From Chthonomonas sp. (GTDB lineage Bacteria > Armatimonadota > Fimbriimonadia > Fimbriimonadales > Fimbriimonadaceae), in NCBI GenBank assembly GCA_016788115.1, contig JAEURR010000007.1:278488-342487 (forward strand): a DNA stretch of 64,000 nt, in the 5' to 3' direction. A model generated the notes under the pieces. The model was given only the letters and a program-made list of their open reading frames with translations. It made no database searches and was not told the DNA's origin. Below are positions 42,315 to 50,402 of this stretch, piece by piece. The translations under genes and the position numbers were made by a program. The stretch's first letter is position 1, and each line of letters opens with the position of its first letter.

Positions 42315-42530
42315 ATGAACGTCATGGCATTCAACCGGGCGGTCGCATCGAACTTGATCTCGATGTATCGCATAGAGAGGACACTGCAGCGGAGCCGTGT
42401 GAGCGAGGAAGCTGCCCAGATAAGCGAGGACCGAAGACGGAAGCTCGCAGAAATAGAACAACAGAATGCACGAGCAATCCGGGTCGCTCAGTCGGCCATC
42501 ATGAGCTCGAGCCTTGACGTCCTAGCGTAA
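42315..42530 (+). CDS. small helical protein
   Basis: 71 residues, unrecognised. Two helical segments, the second a charged coiled-coil-like stretch (SEEAAQISEDRRRKLAEIEQQNARAIRVAQ). GAGG about 9 nt before ATG supports translation. It stands between the DprA-like and MarR genes and is not overlapped by another gene. Confidence 0.5.
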   Translation: MNVMAFNRAVASNLISMYRIERTLQRSRVSEEAAQISEDRRRKLAEIEQQNARAIRVAQSAIMSSSLDVLA

Positions 42531-42579
42531 TTCGCCCTGCGGAGTCGTTCGCGGGGCGACTTTCATTATGGGACAACCG

Positions 42580-42592
42580 TTAGGTAACCTAA
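42580..42592 (+). promoter_or_regulatory. palindromic operator candidate before marR
   Basis: TTAGGT-A-ACCTAA, a perfect 6+1+6 palindrome, ends 4 nt before ATG 42597. Position and symmetry suggest autoregulation by the MarR dimer. Confidence 0.55.
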
Positions 42593-42596
42593 AGGC

Positions 42597-43025
42597 ATGG
42601 CTTCGCTCGATTTGACGCCTCGGATTGCCGCGCTGTACGACCTTCAAGCTGCGTTCATGGAGCCCAAGCTGAAGAAGCTCGGTATCGGCTGGTCCACATT
42701 CCAGCTGTTGAGTGCGGTTCGCGGGGCAGGTGACGAGGCCAGCCAGGCCGATGTCGCGCGCCGTCTCGGAGTCACTCCTGCGACGCTCAGCGAAGCGGTT
42801 ACTGCCCATACCAAGCGCGGCCTGCTGGAGCAGGTCCCGAGCGGTCGCGACCGTCGGGTGAAGCTGCTCGCGCTGACCGGACGGGCCAAGAAGATCTTGA
42901 ACGCAGTCCTGGAAGAAGCCAGTGTCGTCGAGGAGAAGATGGTCGCAGACCTCTCCAAGAAGGACCTTGCCGGACTCCTCAAGCTGCTCGATCAGTGCAT
43001 CGACTCGGTCGAACCGACCGCCTAA
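42597..43025 (+). CDS. MarR family transcriptional regulator
   Basis: 142-residue dimeric winged-helix regulator: N-terminal helices, HTH in EASQADVARRLGVTPATLSEAVTAHTKRGLLEQ (about 47-80), wing with DRRVKLLALTGRAKKIL. Ligand unknown. A palindrome just upstream is its likely operator. Its stop overlaps the convergent HD-GYP stop by 4 nt. Confidence 0.88.
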   Translation: MASLDLTPRIAALYDLQAAFMEPKLKKLGIGWSTFQLLSAVRGAGDEASQADVARRLGVTPATLSEAVTAHTKRGLLEQVPSGRDRRVKLLALTGRAKKILNAVLEEASVVEEKMVADLSKKDLAGLLKLLDQCIDSVEPTA

Positions 43026-43954
43026 GCCGCTTCGCGCATCGCCTGCATCAGCTCGGCTCGCGTCACTTCGGGCAAAACCTCGAGGTCGGGACGATCGTCC
43101 TCAGTCGACTTCGCGGCGATGAGCTTGAGCTTCGGTAACGCACGCTCGAACGCTTCGACCACGCCTGGGTCGAAGTGCGTACCCGACTCGATCGCGATCC
43201 GCGCAGCCGCGTCGTCCATGCTCCAAGAGCTCTTGTAAGGCCGTGCGCTGCACAGTGCATCGAAGACGTCGGCGACCGCCACAATCCGGCCCTCGATCGG
43301 GATCTCTTCACCTCGCAGTTGGTTGGGATAGCCACTGCCGTCCCATCGCTCGTGGTGCGACCAGATCACGTCCTCGCACATCTTCATCAGGTTCGTCCCG
43401 CCGCCACTCAGCAGTCGCCCACCGATCTCCACGTGGGTTTGCATGGTCTGACGCTCCTCTGTGCTGAGCGCTCCGGGCTTCAGCAAGACCGCATCGGGGA
43501 TTCCGACCTTTCCGATATCGTGCAGCTGAGCCGCTAGATAGAGCAGCTTGCCTCGCGCCGGGTCAATGCCTAGTTCGGCCGCTATCAGCTGGCAGTAGTG
43601 CCCAACACGCAGTGTGTGCGCCCGAGTCGAGCCATCGCGGAATTCTGAGGCGATGGTCAATCGATTGAGGATCTCCATCTGCGACTCAATGATGTCCTCA
43701 TGGAGCGAAAACACCTCTTGCGCAACGCCCTTGGCAAGATGGTACAGACCCATGCTCGAGGCAGCGATGATCGAAAGCGCGGCCCATGAGCTCGAGATGA
43801 GGCCCACGAGCGAGACCTTCTCGGTAGCACCCATCGCCCACTGGACAGACAGGACCAGCAACACTCCAAACAGGACGTACACCCGCGTGATGAGCATTCC
43901 AATGCCCGCAGGTGTCCGTGATCGCAGCAGACCCAAAATTATCGTCGACTTCAT
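43022..43954 (-). CDS. HD-GYP domain protein with N-terminal membrane region
   Basis: 310 residues with two N-terminal membrane helices (about 15-60) and a cytosolic HD-GYP domain containing HTLRVGHYCQLIA, QLHDIGKVGIPD, HVEIGG and HHERWDGSGYPNQLRGEEIP. HD-GYP proteins usually hydrolyse cyclic-di-GMP; here the GYP is conserved. ATG 43954 is chosen over ATG 43993, because the extra residues are Cys-rich and not helix-like. No other signalling gene is adjacent. Confidence 0.85.
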   Translation of the reverse strand: MKSTIILGLLRSRTPAGIGMLITRVYVLFGVLLVLSVQWAMGATEKVSLVGLISSSWAALSIIAASSMGLYHLAKGVAQEVFSLHEDIIESQMEILNRLTIASEFRDGSTRAHTLRVGHYCQLIAAELGIDPARGKLLYLAAQLHDIGKVGIPDAVLLKPGALSTEERQTMQTHVEIGGRLLSGGGTNLMKMCEDVIWSHHERWDGSGYPNQLRGEEIPIEGRIVAVADVFDALCSARPYKSSWSMDDAAARIAIESGTHFDPGVVEAFERALPKLKLIAAKSTEDDRPDLEVLPEVTRAELMQAMREAA

Positions 43955-44054
43955 ACCGTGCCCAGTAGAAATGTCGGCTTCGCAACAACACATAGTTAGT
44001 CCCCATAATCGTGCTCAGCCAGCGTCATCGCCGGGTATCTTGAGAGTCCCTCTC

Positions 44055-45449
44055 ATGGCACGATGGAGCATCCCCGGGCTGTGTATCTGCGCAAGCGCGA
44101 CGGTCGCGTTGATCGTGCTTGGGCAAGGCTGTTTATCCTCCAATGCCGTCGCCGTCTCACGCGAGTTCGTGGACATTGATGTCACGGCAATGTCTGCAGA
44201 CACAATTGGCACCCAGCTCGCCAAGCACGAGCCGAAAGAGGGGTGCATTCTGGGGGCGTATATCGATCTCGATCCGACGATCAAAGATATCTTCCGCGAC
44301 GAGGTCGGACGCACCCGAAAGCTCCCACGGGCCTTCGAACAAACTGTCGGGCGCAAGCACGGGATGTACTTCTTCTATCTGGGGTACGGGTACGAGCCAC
44401 CGCGCGACTGGATCCGCAGACTCGCCGAGGAAGACCGATTCGTCCACATCGCGCTCGAACCGAACGATGGCCTGGACATGGTCCAAGACGATGCGTACTT
44501 AGAAAACCTTGCGGACAAGCTGAACGCCACCGGTGCGCGTATCTTTCTGCGTTTTGCGAGCGAGATGAATGGTCCTTGGGTCCGCTATCATGGCAGCCCC
44601 AAACAGTACATCGAGAAGTTTCGGATGGTGACGGAAGTCTTCCGCCGCCGTGCGCCCAAAGTCGCCATGGTCTGGTGTCCATACACGACGCCTCGCCGAC
44701 CCATCAAAGACTACTATCCTGGCGATAATTGGGTCGATTGGGTTGGCGTGAACATGTACAACGTCACCTATTTTGATCAGAACCCCAAGAAGCCCGCGAA
44801 GCACGTGACCCCGCAAGTCATGCTGAAGTACGTGTACGAGAACTTCTCAGAGCGCAAGCCCATCATGATCGGGGAGTACGCCACGACCCACTATTCTCCG
44901 CTGGAAGACAAGGCGTATCCGGAGTGGGCGGCACAGAACATCTCCTCGCTCTACCGTTCCATCCGCACTGACTATCCGCGCGTCAAGGCGATCAATTATT
45001 TCAACTGCAACAACCTGCTGCTTTCGCACCGAAGGAACAATAACTATCTCGTGCAAGAGTTGCCCACCGTCCTCGATGCCTACCGCGAAGCGATCAAGTC
45101 GCCGTACTTCATCGCCAACGCGTCGGACGTTCCCGTGCGACCGAGCATCGACGCCGACATCCGCGTGACGAAGGGGATGCTCTTTGAAAGCCCCGCGTTC
45201 GTCACCGCGCGGCTTCCGGTGGGCACCGACACGCGCCGTATCCGATTCCTGCTGGACGGAGACGTCATCCACACGGCAAGTGCCCGCGCCGTCGCTTCCG
45301 TTACCCTCGAACCTGGCAGCTTCCAACCCGGGCGGCGAGTCCTTCGCGTCGAGGCGCTGGACGGGTCAAATCGCCTAGTCGGGGCCAAGGACATCTCCGT
45401 GCGGATCGCCCCGCCACAAGCTTCTCAGACCGTCGATCCGGTACAATAG
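44055..45449 (+). CDS. glycoside hydrolase family 26 protein, exported
   Basis: 464-residue beta-mannanase-like enzyme. N-terminal signal or lipoprotein signal (ALIVLGQGC, Cys26), then a TIM barrel with acid/base Glu170 in LRFASEMNGPW and nucleophile Glu274 in PIMIGEYATTH, both in the GH26 pattern, and a C-terminal beta-sandwich (about 345-455). Probably cleaves beta-mannan or a related glycan outside the cell. The last codons GTA CAA TAG also form the -10-like hexamer of the next gene. Confidence 0.82.
   Translation: MARWSIPGLCICASATVALIVLGQGCLSSNAVAVSREFVDIDVTAMSADTIGTQLAKHEPKEGCILGAYIDLDPTIKDIFRDEVGRTRKLPRAFEQTVGRKHGMYFFYLGYGYEPPRDWIRRLAEEDRFVHIALEPNDGLDMVQDDAYLENLADKLNATGARIFLRFASEMNGPWVRYHGSPKQYIEKFRMVTEVFRRRAPKVAMVWCPYTTPRRPIKDYYPGDNWVDWVGVNMYNVTYFDQNPKKPAKHVTPQVMLKYVYENFSERKPIMIGEYATTHYSPLEDKAYPEWAAQNISSLYRSIRTDYPRVKAINYFNCNNLLLSHRRNNNYLVQELPTVLDAYREAIKSPYFIANASDVPVRPSIDADIRVTKGMLFESPAFVTARLPVGTDTRRIRFLLDGDVIHTASARAVASVTLEPGSFQPGRRVLRVEALDGSNRLVGAKDISVRIAPPQASQTVDPVQ
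45442..45447 (+). promoter_or_regulatory. -10-like hexamer overlapping the GH26 stop
   Basis: TACAAT in GGTACAATAG ends 8 nt before GTG 45456. Confidence 0.35.
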
Positions 45450-45455
45450 CGAACT

Positions 45456-45776
45456 GTGTCAGCCCAGAAACCTCTCGCCAAGCCTGCGGCATGGAAGAAC
45501 ACCTACTTTTGGATCGCCGGCATCCTGCTGGTGGTAGGCGTGATCGGGTTGATATCCGGCGAAAAGGCGATTCGTGATCCCGGCCAGAAGGACGAATCCG
45601 GATTGGTTTGGATCTACTGGCTGGGAGCCGCTCTCATGGCGGTCAATGGCTGGCTGAGTCACCGACAGACCGTGCACCACTACACAGAGGCGCTGGAGTA
45701 CGACGATGAGCACTCCGAGCCGTCGAAAGTCAATGAGCCCAGCGTAGAAGAAGAGCGGCCGAAAACCGAGGAGTAA
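45456..45776 (+). CDS. small two-helix membrane protein
   Basis: Unrecognised 106-residue protein with membrane helices near 17-34 and 48-66 and a long acidic cytosolic tail (EEERPKTEE). GTG start follows the GH26 stop by 6 nt and lacks a Shine-Dalgarno. The next small gene starts 9 nt later, so they are probably cotranscribed. Confidence 0.6.
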   Translation: MSAQKPLAKPAAWKNTYFWIAGILLVVGVIGLISGEKAIRDPGQKDESGLVWIYWLGAALMAVNGWLSHRQTVHHYTEALEYDDEHSEPSKVNEPSVEEERPKTEE

Positions 45777-45784
45777 GAATTTAG

Positions 45785-45994
45785 ATGGTCAACTGTTCGT
45801 GCGGAAAGACGATTGAGCGTGTCCCTAACTGGCTTCAGACAGTGAATGTCGAGTTCGTTTGCAACAATTGCCCGAACCGCCAGATCAAGCCAATTTCCCA
45901 GCTAGCGCAGGAAGAGAGTCAGGCTGCCCGCGCGGCAGCAGCGAACCTGGGCAAAATGGACGCGCTTGAAGAAGATCCCGACGACGAAGAATGA
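45785..45994 (+). CDS. small zinc-ribbon-like protein
   Basis: 69 residues. Cysteines are arranged as CSC (4, 6) and CNNC (26, 29), as in a small zinc ribbon, followed by a helical, strongly acidic tail (DALEEDPDDEE). No known name. Short gap to the previous gene suggests one operon. Confidence 0.6.
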   Translation: MVNCSCGKTIERVPNWLQTVNVEFVCNNCPNRQIKPISQLAQEESQAARAAAANLGKMDALEEDPDDEE

Positions 45995-46221
45995 GCTTCG
46001 GCGTCCACTGTCCCCATGAGCGTTATCTTTCGTGGGGTCTGATGCAGACCAAGGCCTTCCAGACACTGTAGCTGGAGGGCTTTTCCATTCAGGTGACCGT
46101 CAGCGGCAACGGCGACGCACGCCACAAGCTCATCCTCGTGCCACCAGACCGAAGCGTCCATCACATCTGCGATGCCGAGAAGGTACCGTTCCGTGCGCTT
46201 TGGGTCGATTGAGCGGGGCAT
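45919..46221 (-). CDS. possible small protein resembling the C-terminal subdomain of acyl-CoA synthetases
   Basis: About 100 residues. The first 70 (KRTERYLLGIADVMDASVWW to CLEGLGLHQTPRKITLMG) have the order of an AMP-binding enzyme C-terminal subdomain (valley-A-hydrophobic-CLxxxxxPRKI). The rest is a Ser-rich tail read antisense to the preceding zinc-ribbon gene, so a true gene would overlap it by 76 nt, which is unusual. AAGG sits upstream of ATG 46221. It may be a real mini-protein or a remnant. Confidence 0.35.
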   Translation of the reverse strand: MPRSIDPKRTERYLLGIADVMDASVWWHEDELVACVAVAADGHLNGKALQLQCLEGLGLHQTPRKITLMGTVDAEAHSSSSGSSSSASILPRFAAAARAA

Positions 46222-46288
46222 GAGTGGCATACCTTAATCGTTGGCATGCCGCCCCCACTTCTTAAGCAGATTTCTCGGGGTTCTCTGG

Positions 46289-47017
46289 TCAGAGCCAGCC
46301 GTATGTCCGAGCAAGTTGATACTGCTCCGCGTTGTCGATATCCGTGCCGATCGATGCGTACTCGGTGATGACTCCGCGCACCGGCCCGCCCAGCATCTTT
46401 GACACGTTCTGCTCAAGCTTTCGGATGGACAACGAGGACGGAACAAACCGCCCCCAAAGCAGGGCGAAAAGCGTCTTCGCCCCCACCTGACTCGCGAGCT
46501 TCAGCGGGCTCTTGCGGTTGGCATAGGCGAGCTCTAGATTCGGCAACAGCCTTCGCATCTTCTGCGTGTTGACGACCGCGACATTGCCGCCCGTGAAAAC
46601 CCCCTCCGCCAGACGCAGAGTCGTCCGCTTCATCCCTGGAAACTCCGATTCGCACCGCGCGACCGGAATGATCGGATAGTTGAGTGCTGCTGTCGGATCC
46701 GAGCGTCGCACAAAGTCGTCCACAGCCGCCCGGCCCAGGAACGGCAAATCGGCGGTGACCATCATAAACTGATCGGTCTGCACAGCCTCTAGGCCATTGG
46801 CCAGGCTCAGGATGAAGCTATTCCCCGCCGGGACATGGCGCACCCCTGCCAACTGAGCCTCACCCACCAGGATCGGCTCGCCCAGATGCTGCACCGCATC
46901 GGCCACGAGCTCCACCATCGTTTTGCCTTTCGCCGGCAGGCTCGCGCGAAACTTGATTCCGTACTGGATTTGCAGCGCGTGTTCGGCCTCGCCTCCCGCC
47001 AAAATTACGACATCCAT
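46289..47017 (-). CDS. MobA-like nucleotidyltransferase
   Basis: 242-residue NTP transferase fold protein: N-terminal DVVILAGGEAEHA (a variant of the LAGGxGxR loop, lacking the basic residue), MMVTADLPFLGRAAVDDFV with the metal-binding Asp, and a C-terminal helical domain. Substrate unknown. ATG 47017 has GGAGGAG just upstream. It overlaps ispE by 13 nt, so the two are cotranscribed. Confidence 0.8.
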   Translation of the reverse strand: MDVVILAGGEAEHALQIQYGIKFRASLPAKGKTMVELVADAVQHLGEPILVGEAQLAGVRHVPAGNSFILSLANGLEAVQTDQFMMVTADLPFLGRAAVDDFVRRSDPTAALNYPIIPVARCESEFPGMKRTTLRLAEGVFTGGNVAVVNTQKMRRLLPNLELAYANRKSPLKLASQVGAKTLFALLWGRFVPSSLSIRKLEQNVSKMLGGPVRGVITEYASIGTDIDNAEQYQLARTYGWL

Positions 47018-47817
47018 AAGCTCTCCTCCCGGCTCAGCGTCGGAGCTACGAACACGTTCCCCGCGCCCGCCATGTGCATCGCGACCTTCCGCGCTTCCTC
47101 TTCCGTCGCGAATCTGCCGAAGACCGCCGACCCGCTCCCGCTCAGCAACGCGCCATCTGCCCCCAACCCGAGCATCCTGTCCACGATCTCCAGGCATGCG
47201 CACGGCGCGACCCGCTCAAAGTCGTTGTAAAGCTCGCGATCATCCACTGGAAACGCACGCCACTCTCGCGGCTTTGCATCGAGCTGTCCATAGGCTTGGG
47301 CGCTCGAGACCCCGACGTCGGGTTTGACGATCACCAGCCACTCTCGCGGCACATTCTCCAGCGCGGTCAACTTCTCGCCGTACCCCTCGGCTCGGGCTCG
47401 CCCTCCGACCAGGAAGAACGGCACATCCGCCCCGACCGCTTCGGCGACCATTGTGGCGTGCCCCCACGGCAACTCGCCCACAAACTGAGGAAGCGCGCGT
47501 AGCAATCCTGCCGCATCCGAACTGCCGCCGCCCAAGCCGCTTTCGACGGGGATCCCTTTGCGTAGCTCGATGCGCAGTGGCGGCACATCGACGAGCTCAC
47601 GCACAAGCTGCAGCGTCTTCGACAGCGTATTTCGCTCGGGCAGGCCCCGCCAGTCACAGAGTATCTCCGTTTGTGCGACGCCACTCGTGATCGTCAAGGT
47701 GTCGTAGAGTCCTACTGCCTGAAAGATCGACCGAATCGGATGGTAGCCGCTTGCATCGGGTTGTCCAACCGACAAAAAGGTATTGACCTTGGCGGGGCAC
47801 CGAAGATTACGTATCAA
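47005..47817 (-). CDS. ispE: 4-diphosphocytidyl-2-C-methyl-D-erythritol kinase
   Basis: GHMP kinase of the MEP isoprenoid pathway. The 270-residue protein has the N-terminal CPAKVNTFLSVG, the ATP-binding GLGGGSSDAAG (about 101-111) and the C-terminal GALLSGSGSAVFG. Supplies isoprenoid precursors, including undecaprenyl phosphate used by the wec/uppP genes at 56-59 kb. Flanked by overlapping genes on both sides. Confidence 0.93.
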   Translation of the reverse strand: MIRNLRCPAKVNTFLSVGQPDASGYHPIRSIFQAVGLYDTLTITSGVAQTEILCDWRGLPERNTLSKTLQLVRELVDVPPLRIELRKGIPVESGLGGGSSDAAGLLRALPQFVGELPWGHATMVAEAVGADVPFFLVGGRARAEGYGEKLTALENVPREWLVIVKPDVGVSSAQAYGQLDAKPREWRAFPVDDRELYNDFERVAPCACLEIVDRMLGLGADGALLSGSGSAVFGRFATEEEARKVAMHMAGAGNVFVAPTLSREESLWMS

Positions 47818-48646
47818 GGTGCTCCTCCTCAGTCGCGGGCGGGCTGGTCAACGCCGCAAAAGGGTTCATATCGAGTTCGTCGAGGGCCTTGTCGATAGTA
47901 TCGAGTTGGGCTCTGGCCTCGCCCATCGCCGACAAAAAGTCGCCGTTGACCATGCCCGGTTCTCGACCCACCAGTCGGTGCCCCAGCATCTTGATTCTCA
48001 GGCCATCCAGAGTCGTGATGAACACGTTCGCCTGCGCCTCGGTGCGGGTGACCATCGCCAGGACCGCACTGTACTGTTGCCGGTACTCCGCCAAGTTCCG
48101 GTCCGCGATCTGGAAGAGCTGATCTGTTTGCGCGTCGTGCGACGATGGCAGGGCCGTTCGGCCCGGTACGGGCTGCATCTTCCCTTCGCTGTCGCCGATC
48201 TCCTTGAGGACAATGTCCGCGCGTCGCAACGCAAGGTACAACGCCGACGCCACCCGCTCGACGGTGCCAGGCATCTCCTGCAGATCCGCGATCTGACTCT
48301 TGCGCAGGCTCTCCGCTCCGTCCTGTACTGATTTCAGCCGCTCCTCGCAAGTGCGCCACAAATGACCTAGGCTCGGATGAATGAACGCGTCCCGCTTCGC
48401 CATCAGCTTGGCGCGATGATGCAAGACAAACCCCAGCGCCGGCGCGAATGTGACCGCAGACAACACCCAAGCAAACTGGATTCCTGCTGAGAGCAGCAAG
48501 CCTCCCATGACCGCCGAGCACGCCACGTACGCGATGCCGGGGCGGAGCCAATTATCGGCTCCGAAGAGGTGCTTTCGGTACAGGAGCCGATCTCTTGCTT
48601 CGACCTCGTTCAAGCGATCACCCCAGTTGTGGCCGGGCTCCCGCAT
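47807..48646 (-). CDS. membrane-anchored helical protein, unknown
   Basis: 279 residues with two membrane helices near 37-75 and a long helical cytosolic part (about 85-270) that may form a coiled coil. I do not recognise a domain. It overlaps gatA at its 5' end by 29 nt and ispE at its 3' end by 11 nt, which places it in the gatC-gatA-ispE operon. Start at 48646 is the second Met of the frame; ATG 48670 is possible. Confidence 0.6.
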   Translation of the reverse strand: MREPGHNWGDRLNEVEARDRLLYRKHLFGADNWLRPGIAYVACSAVMGGLLLSAGIQFAWVLSAVTFAPALGFVLHHRAKLMAKRDAFIHPSLGHLWRTCEERLKSVQDGAESLRKSQIADLQEMPGTVERVASALYLALRRADIVLKEIGDSEGKMQPVPGRTALPSSHDAQTDQLFQIADRNLAEYRQQYSAVLAMVTRTEAQANVFITTLDGLRIKMLGHRLVGREPGMVNGDFLSAMGEARAQLDTIDKALDELDMNPFAALTSPPATEEEHLDT

Positions 48647-50066
48647 GCGGAAGGGCCCGCTCACACGCATAGGCGATCTGAAGCAACTTCTCGTCGGCCA
48701 TCACAGGCGTCATGATTTGCAGGCCAACCGGCAGGCCATCTGAAAAACCACAATTGAGCGACAAGCCGGGGAATCCGCCCATGTTGGCGGGGATCGTACA
48801 CGTGTCGAGCAGCTTCAGCGCCATGGGGTCCGCCATCAACTCGCCAAGCTTAAATGCCACCACCGGGCTGCACGGAGACATGATCGCGTCGAACTGCTGG
48901 AAAGTCGCTTCAAACTCGGACGCCATCATCGCGCGCACTTGCTGAGCTCGTAGATAGTAGGCATCGTAGTACCCAGCGGACAGGGCATAGGTACCCATCA
49001 TGATGCGCGCCTTGACTTCGTGACCAAACAGCTTGCCGCGAGTCGAGGCTACCGCTCCAATGTGCCCGGCACCGTCTACATGGTTGCCGTACCGTACGCC
49101 GTCGAATCGCGCCAGGTTGGACGACGCTTCGCTCGGGGCGATGATGTAGTAGGTCGTCACTCCAAGCTGGATACTGGGCATCTTGACGCGAGTGAACTCC
49201 ACTCCTTCCTTCGCCAAAGTCTCGATCGCTTCGTTCACTGCCGCGAGGACGCCCGGCTGGCTGTCATCGCTGAACATCTCATCTGGCAGCGCCACGCGCA
49301 ACCCCTTCAGGCTGCCGTGCTTCAACCCATCGACTCGAATCTGCGAATCCGGGAGCGAGGTACTGTCGAGCGGATCGTTGCCGGAAATCGCTTGCGCGAG
49401 TAGAGCGCAATCTTCGACCGTCCGGCCGAATGGACCGATCTGGTCCAGCGAAGAGGCGAACGCCACAAGCCCGTACCGCGACACGCGTCCGTAAGTCGGT
49501 TTGTAACCCACTAGGCCGCACAGAGACGCGGGCATTCGAATCGAGCCCCCGGTATCCGAACCGAGGCTGATGGGAGCGAGGTTTGCCGCGACTGCCGCCG
49601 CCGAGCCGCCAGATGACCCTCCGGGCGACCGAGTGGGATCCCAGGGATTCTTGGACGGGCCGAACGCGGAGTTCTCGCACGAGGTCCCCATGGCAAACTC
49701 GTCCAAGTTCGTCTTGCCTAGCCCGACGCATCCGTGGGCCTTCAGCCGCTGCACGACCGTCGCGTCATAAGGCGGAATGTAGTTCTCCAGAACCTTGGAT
49801 GCACACGTCGTCCGTACTCCCAAGGTCGAGATGTTGTCCTTGAGCGCGATGGGAACTCCCGCCAGCGGACCGCCCTCGCCAGCATCTATCAAGCTCTGAG
49901 CCGCTTCGGCTTCCGCGAGCGTCTTATCACGGTCCACAGTCAGGTACGCGAAGTACTTGGAATCTTCTGATTCGATACGCTGAAGATACGACTCGGCCAC
50001 TTCGCGGACGGAAACCTCTTTCGCACGGAGTTTGGCCGCAAGTTCCGCGGCGGTCAGGTTGGTCAT
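48618..50066 (-). CDS. gatA: Asp-tRNA(Asn)/Glu-tRNA(Gln) amidotransferase subunit A
   Basis: Amidase that supplies ammonia from glutamine to convert mischarged tRNAs. The 482-residue protein carries the amidase signature with the Ser-cisSer-Lys triad: KDN in GVPIALKDNIST (Lys near 77) and GGSSGGSAAAVAANLAPISLGSDTGGSIRMPASLCG. Length is normal. gatC lies upstream with 10 nt between; gatB is not in the window. ATG 50066 is the start of family homology; an extended frame to 50102 lacks support. Confidence 0.95.
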   Translation of the reverse strand: MTNLTAAELAAKLRAKEVSVREVAESYLQRIESEDSKYFAYLTVDRDKTLAEAEAAQSLIDAGEGGPLAGVPIALKDNISTLGVRTTCASKVLENYIPPYDATVVQRLKAHGCVGLGKTNLDEFAMGTSCENSAFGPSKNPWDPTRSPGGSSGGSAAAVAANLAPISLGSDTGGSIRMPASLCGLVGYKPTYGRVSRYGLVAFASSLDQIGPFGRTVEDCALLAQAISGNDPLDSTSLPDSQIRVDGLKHGSLKGLRVALPDEMFSDDSQPGVLAAVNEAIETLAKEGVEFTRVKMPSIQLGVTTYYIIAPSEASSNLARFDGVRYGNHVDGAGHIGAVASTRGKLFGHEVKARIMMGTYALSAGYYDAYYLRAQQVRAMMASEFEATFQQFDAIMSPCSPVVAFKLGELMADPMALKLLDTCTIPANMGGFPGLSLNCGFSDGLPVGLQIMTPVMADEKLLQIAYACERALPHAGARPQLG

Positions 50067-50076
50067 GCGTTCGTGG

Positions 50077-50367
50077 TCAATCCTCGATGATGGCGGGCAC
50101 AACGAAGAGGCCTGCTCGGCTCTTGGGTGCGTTGGCCAGCGCTGCCTCTCGGCTCAGGCCGTGGCGAGGCTCGTCGTCTGAGAGCACGTTGTACAAAGCC
50201 ACCGCATGGGGTTTCGGCTCAAAAGCGCTCACGTCTACCGCAGCAATGTCTTGGGCATGGCCGAGTAGAGCGTTCAGTTCAACTTGAAAACTCTTTAACT
50301 CTTCTTCGGTCAAATCCAGGCGTGCGAGACGCGCAACGTGCTGGACCTCATCAAACGAGATCGGCAT
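50077..50367 (-). CDS. gatC: Asp-tRNA(Asn)/Glu-tRNA(Gln) amidotransferase subunit C
   Basis: 96-residue structural subunit that holds GatA and GatB together. Begins DEVQHVARLARLDLTEEE and ends RAGLFVVPAIIED, both family hallmarks. No Shine-Dalgarno; TATACT on the minus strand lies 7 nt before ATG, indicating a nearly leaderless mRNA. Confidence 0.93.
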   Translation of the reverse strand: MPISFDEVQHVARLARLDLTEEELKSFQVELNALLGHAQDIAAVDVSAFEPKPHAVALYNVLSDDEPRHGLSREAALANAPKSRAGLFVVPAIIED

Positions 50368-50374
50368 ACGCCGC

Positions 50375-50395
50375 AGTATATCCGAAGCGCATAAT
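50375..50395. promoter_or_regulatory. back-to-back -10 elements of gatC and the divergent gene
   Basis: TATACT on the minus strand (50375-50380) is 7 nt before gatC ATG, and CATAAT on the plus strand (50390-50395) is 7 nt before ATG 50403. The divergent start codons are only 35 nt apart, so the two promoters must share or overlap -35 regions. Confidence 0.55.
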
Positions 50396-50402
50396 ACGAA
50401 CT

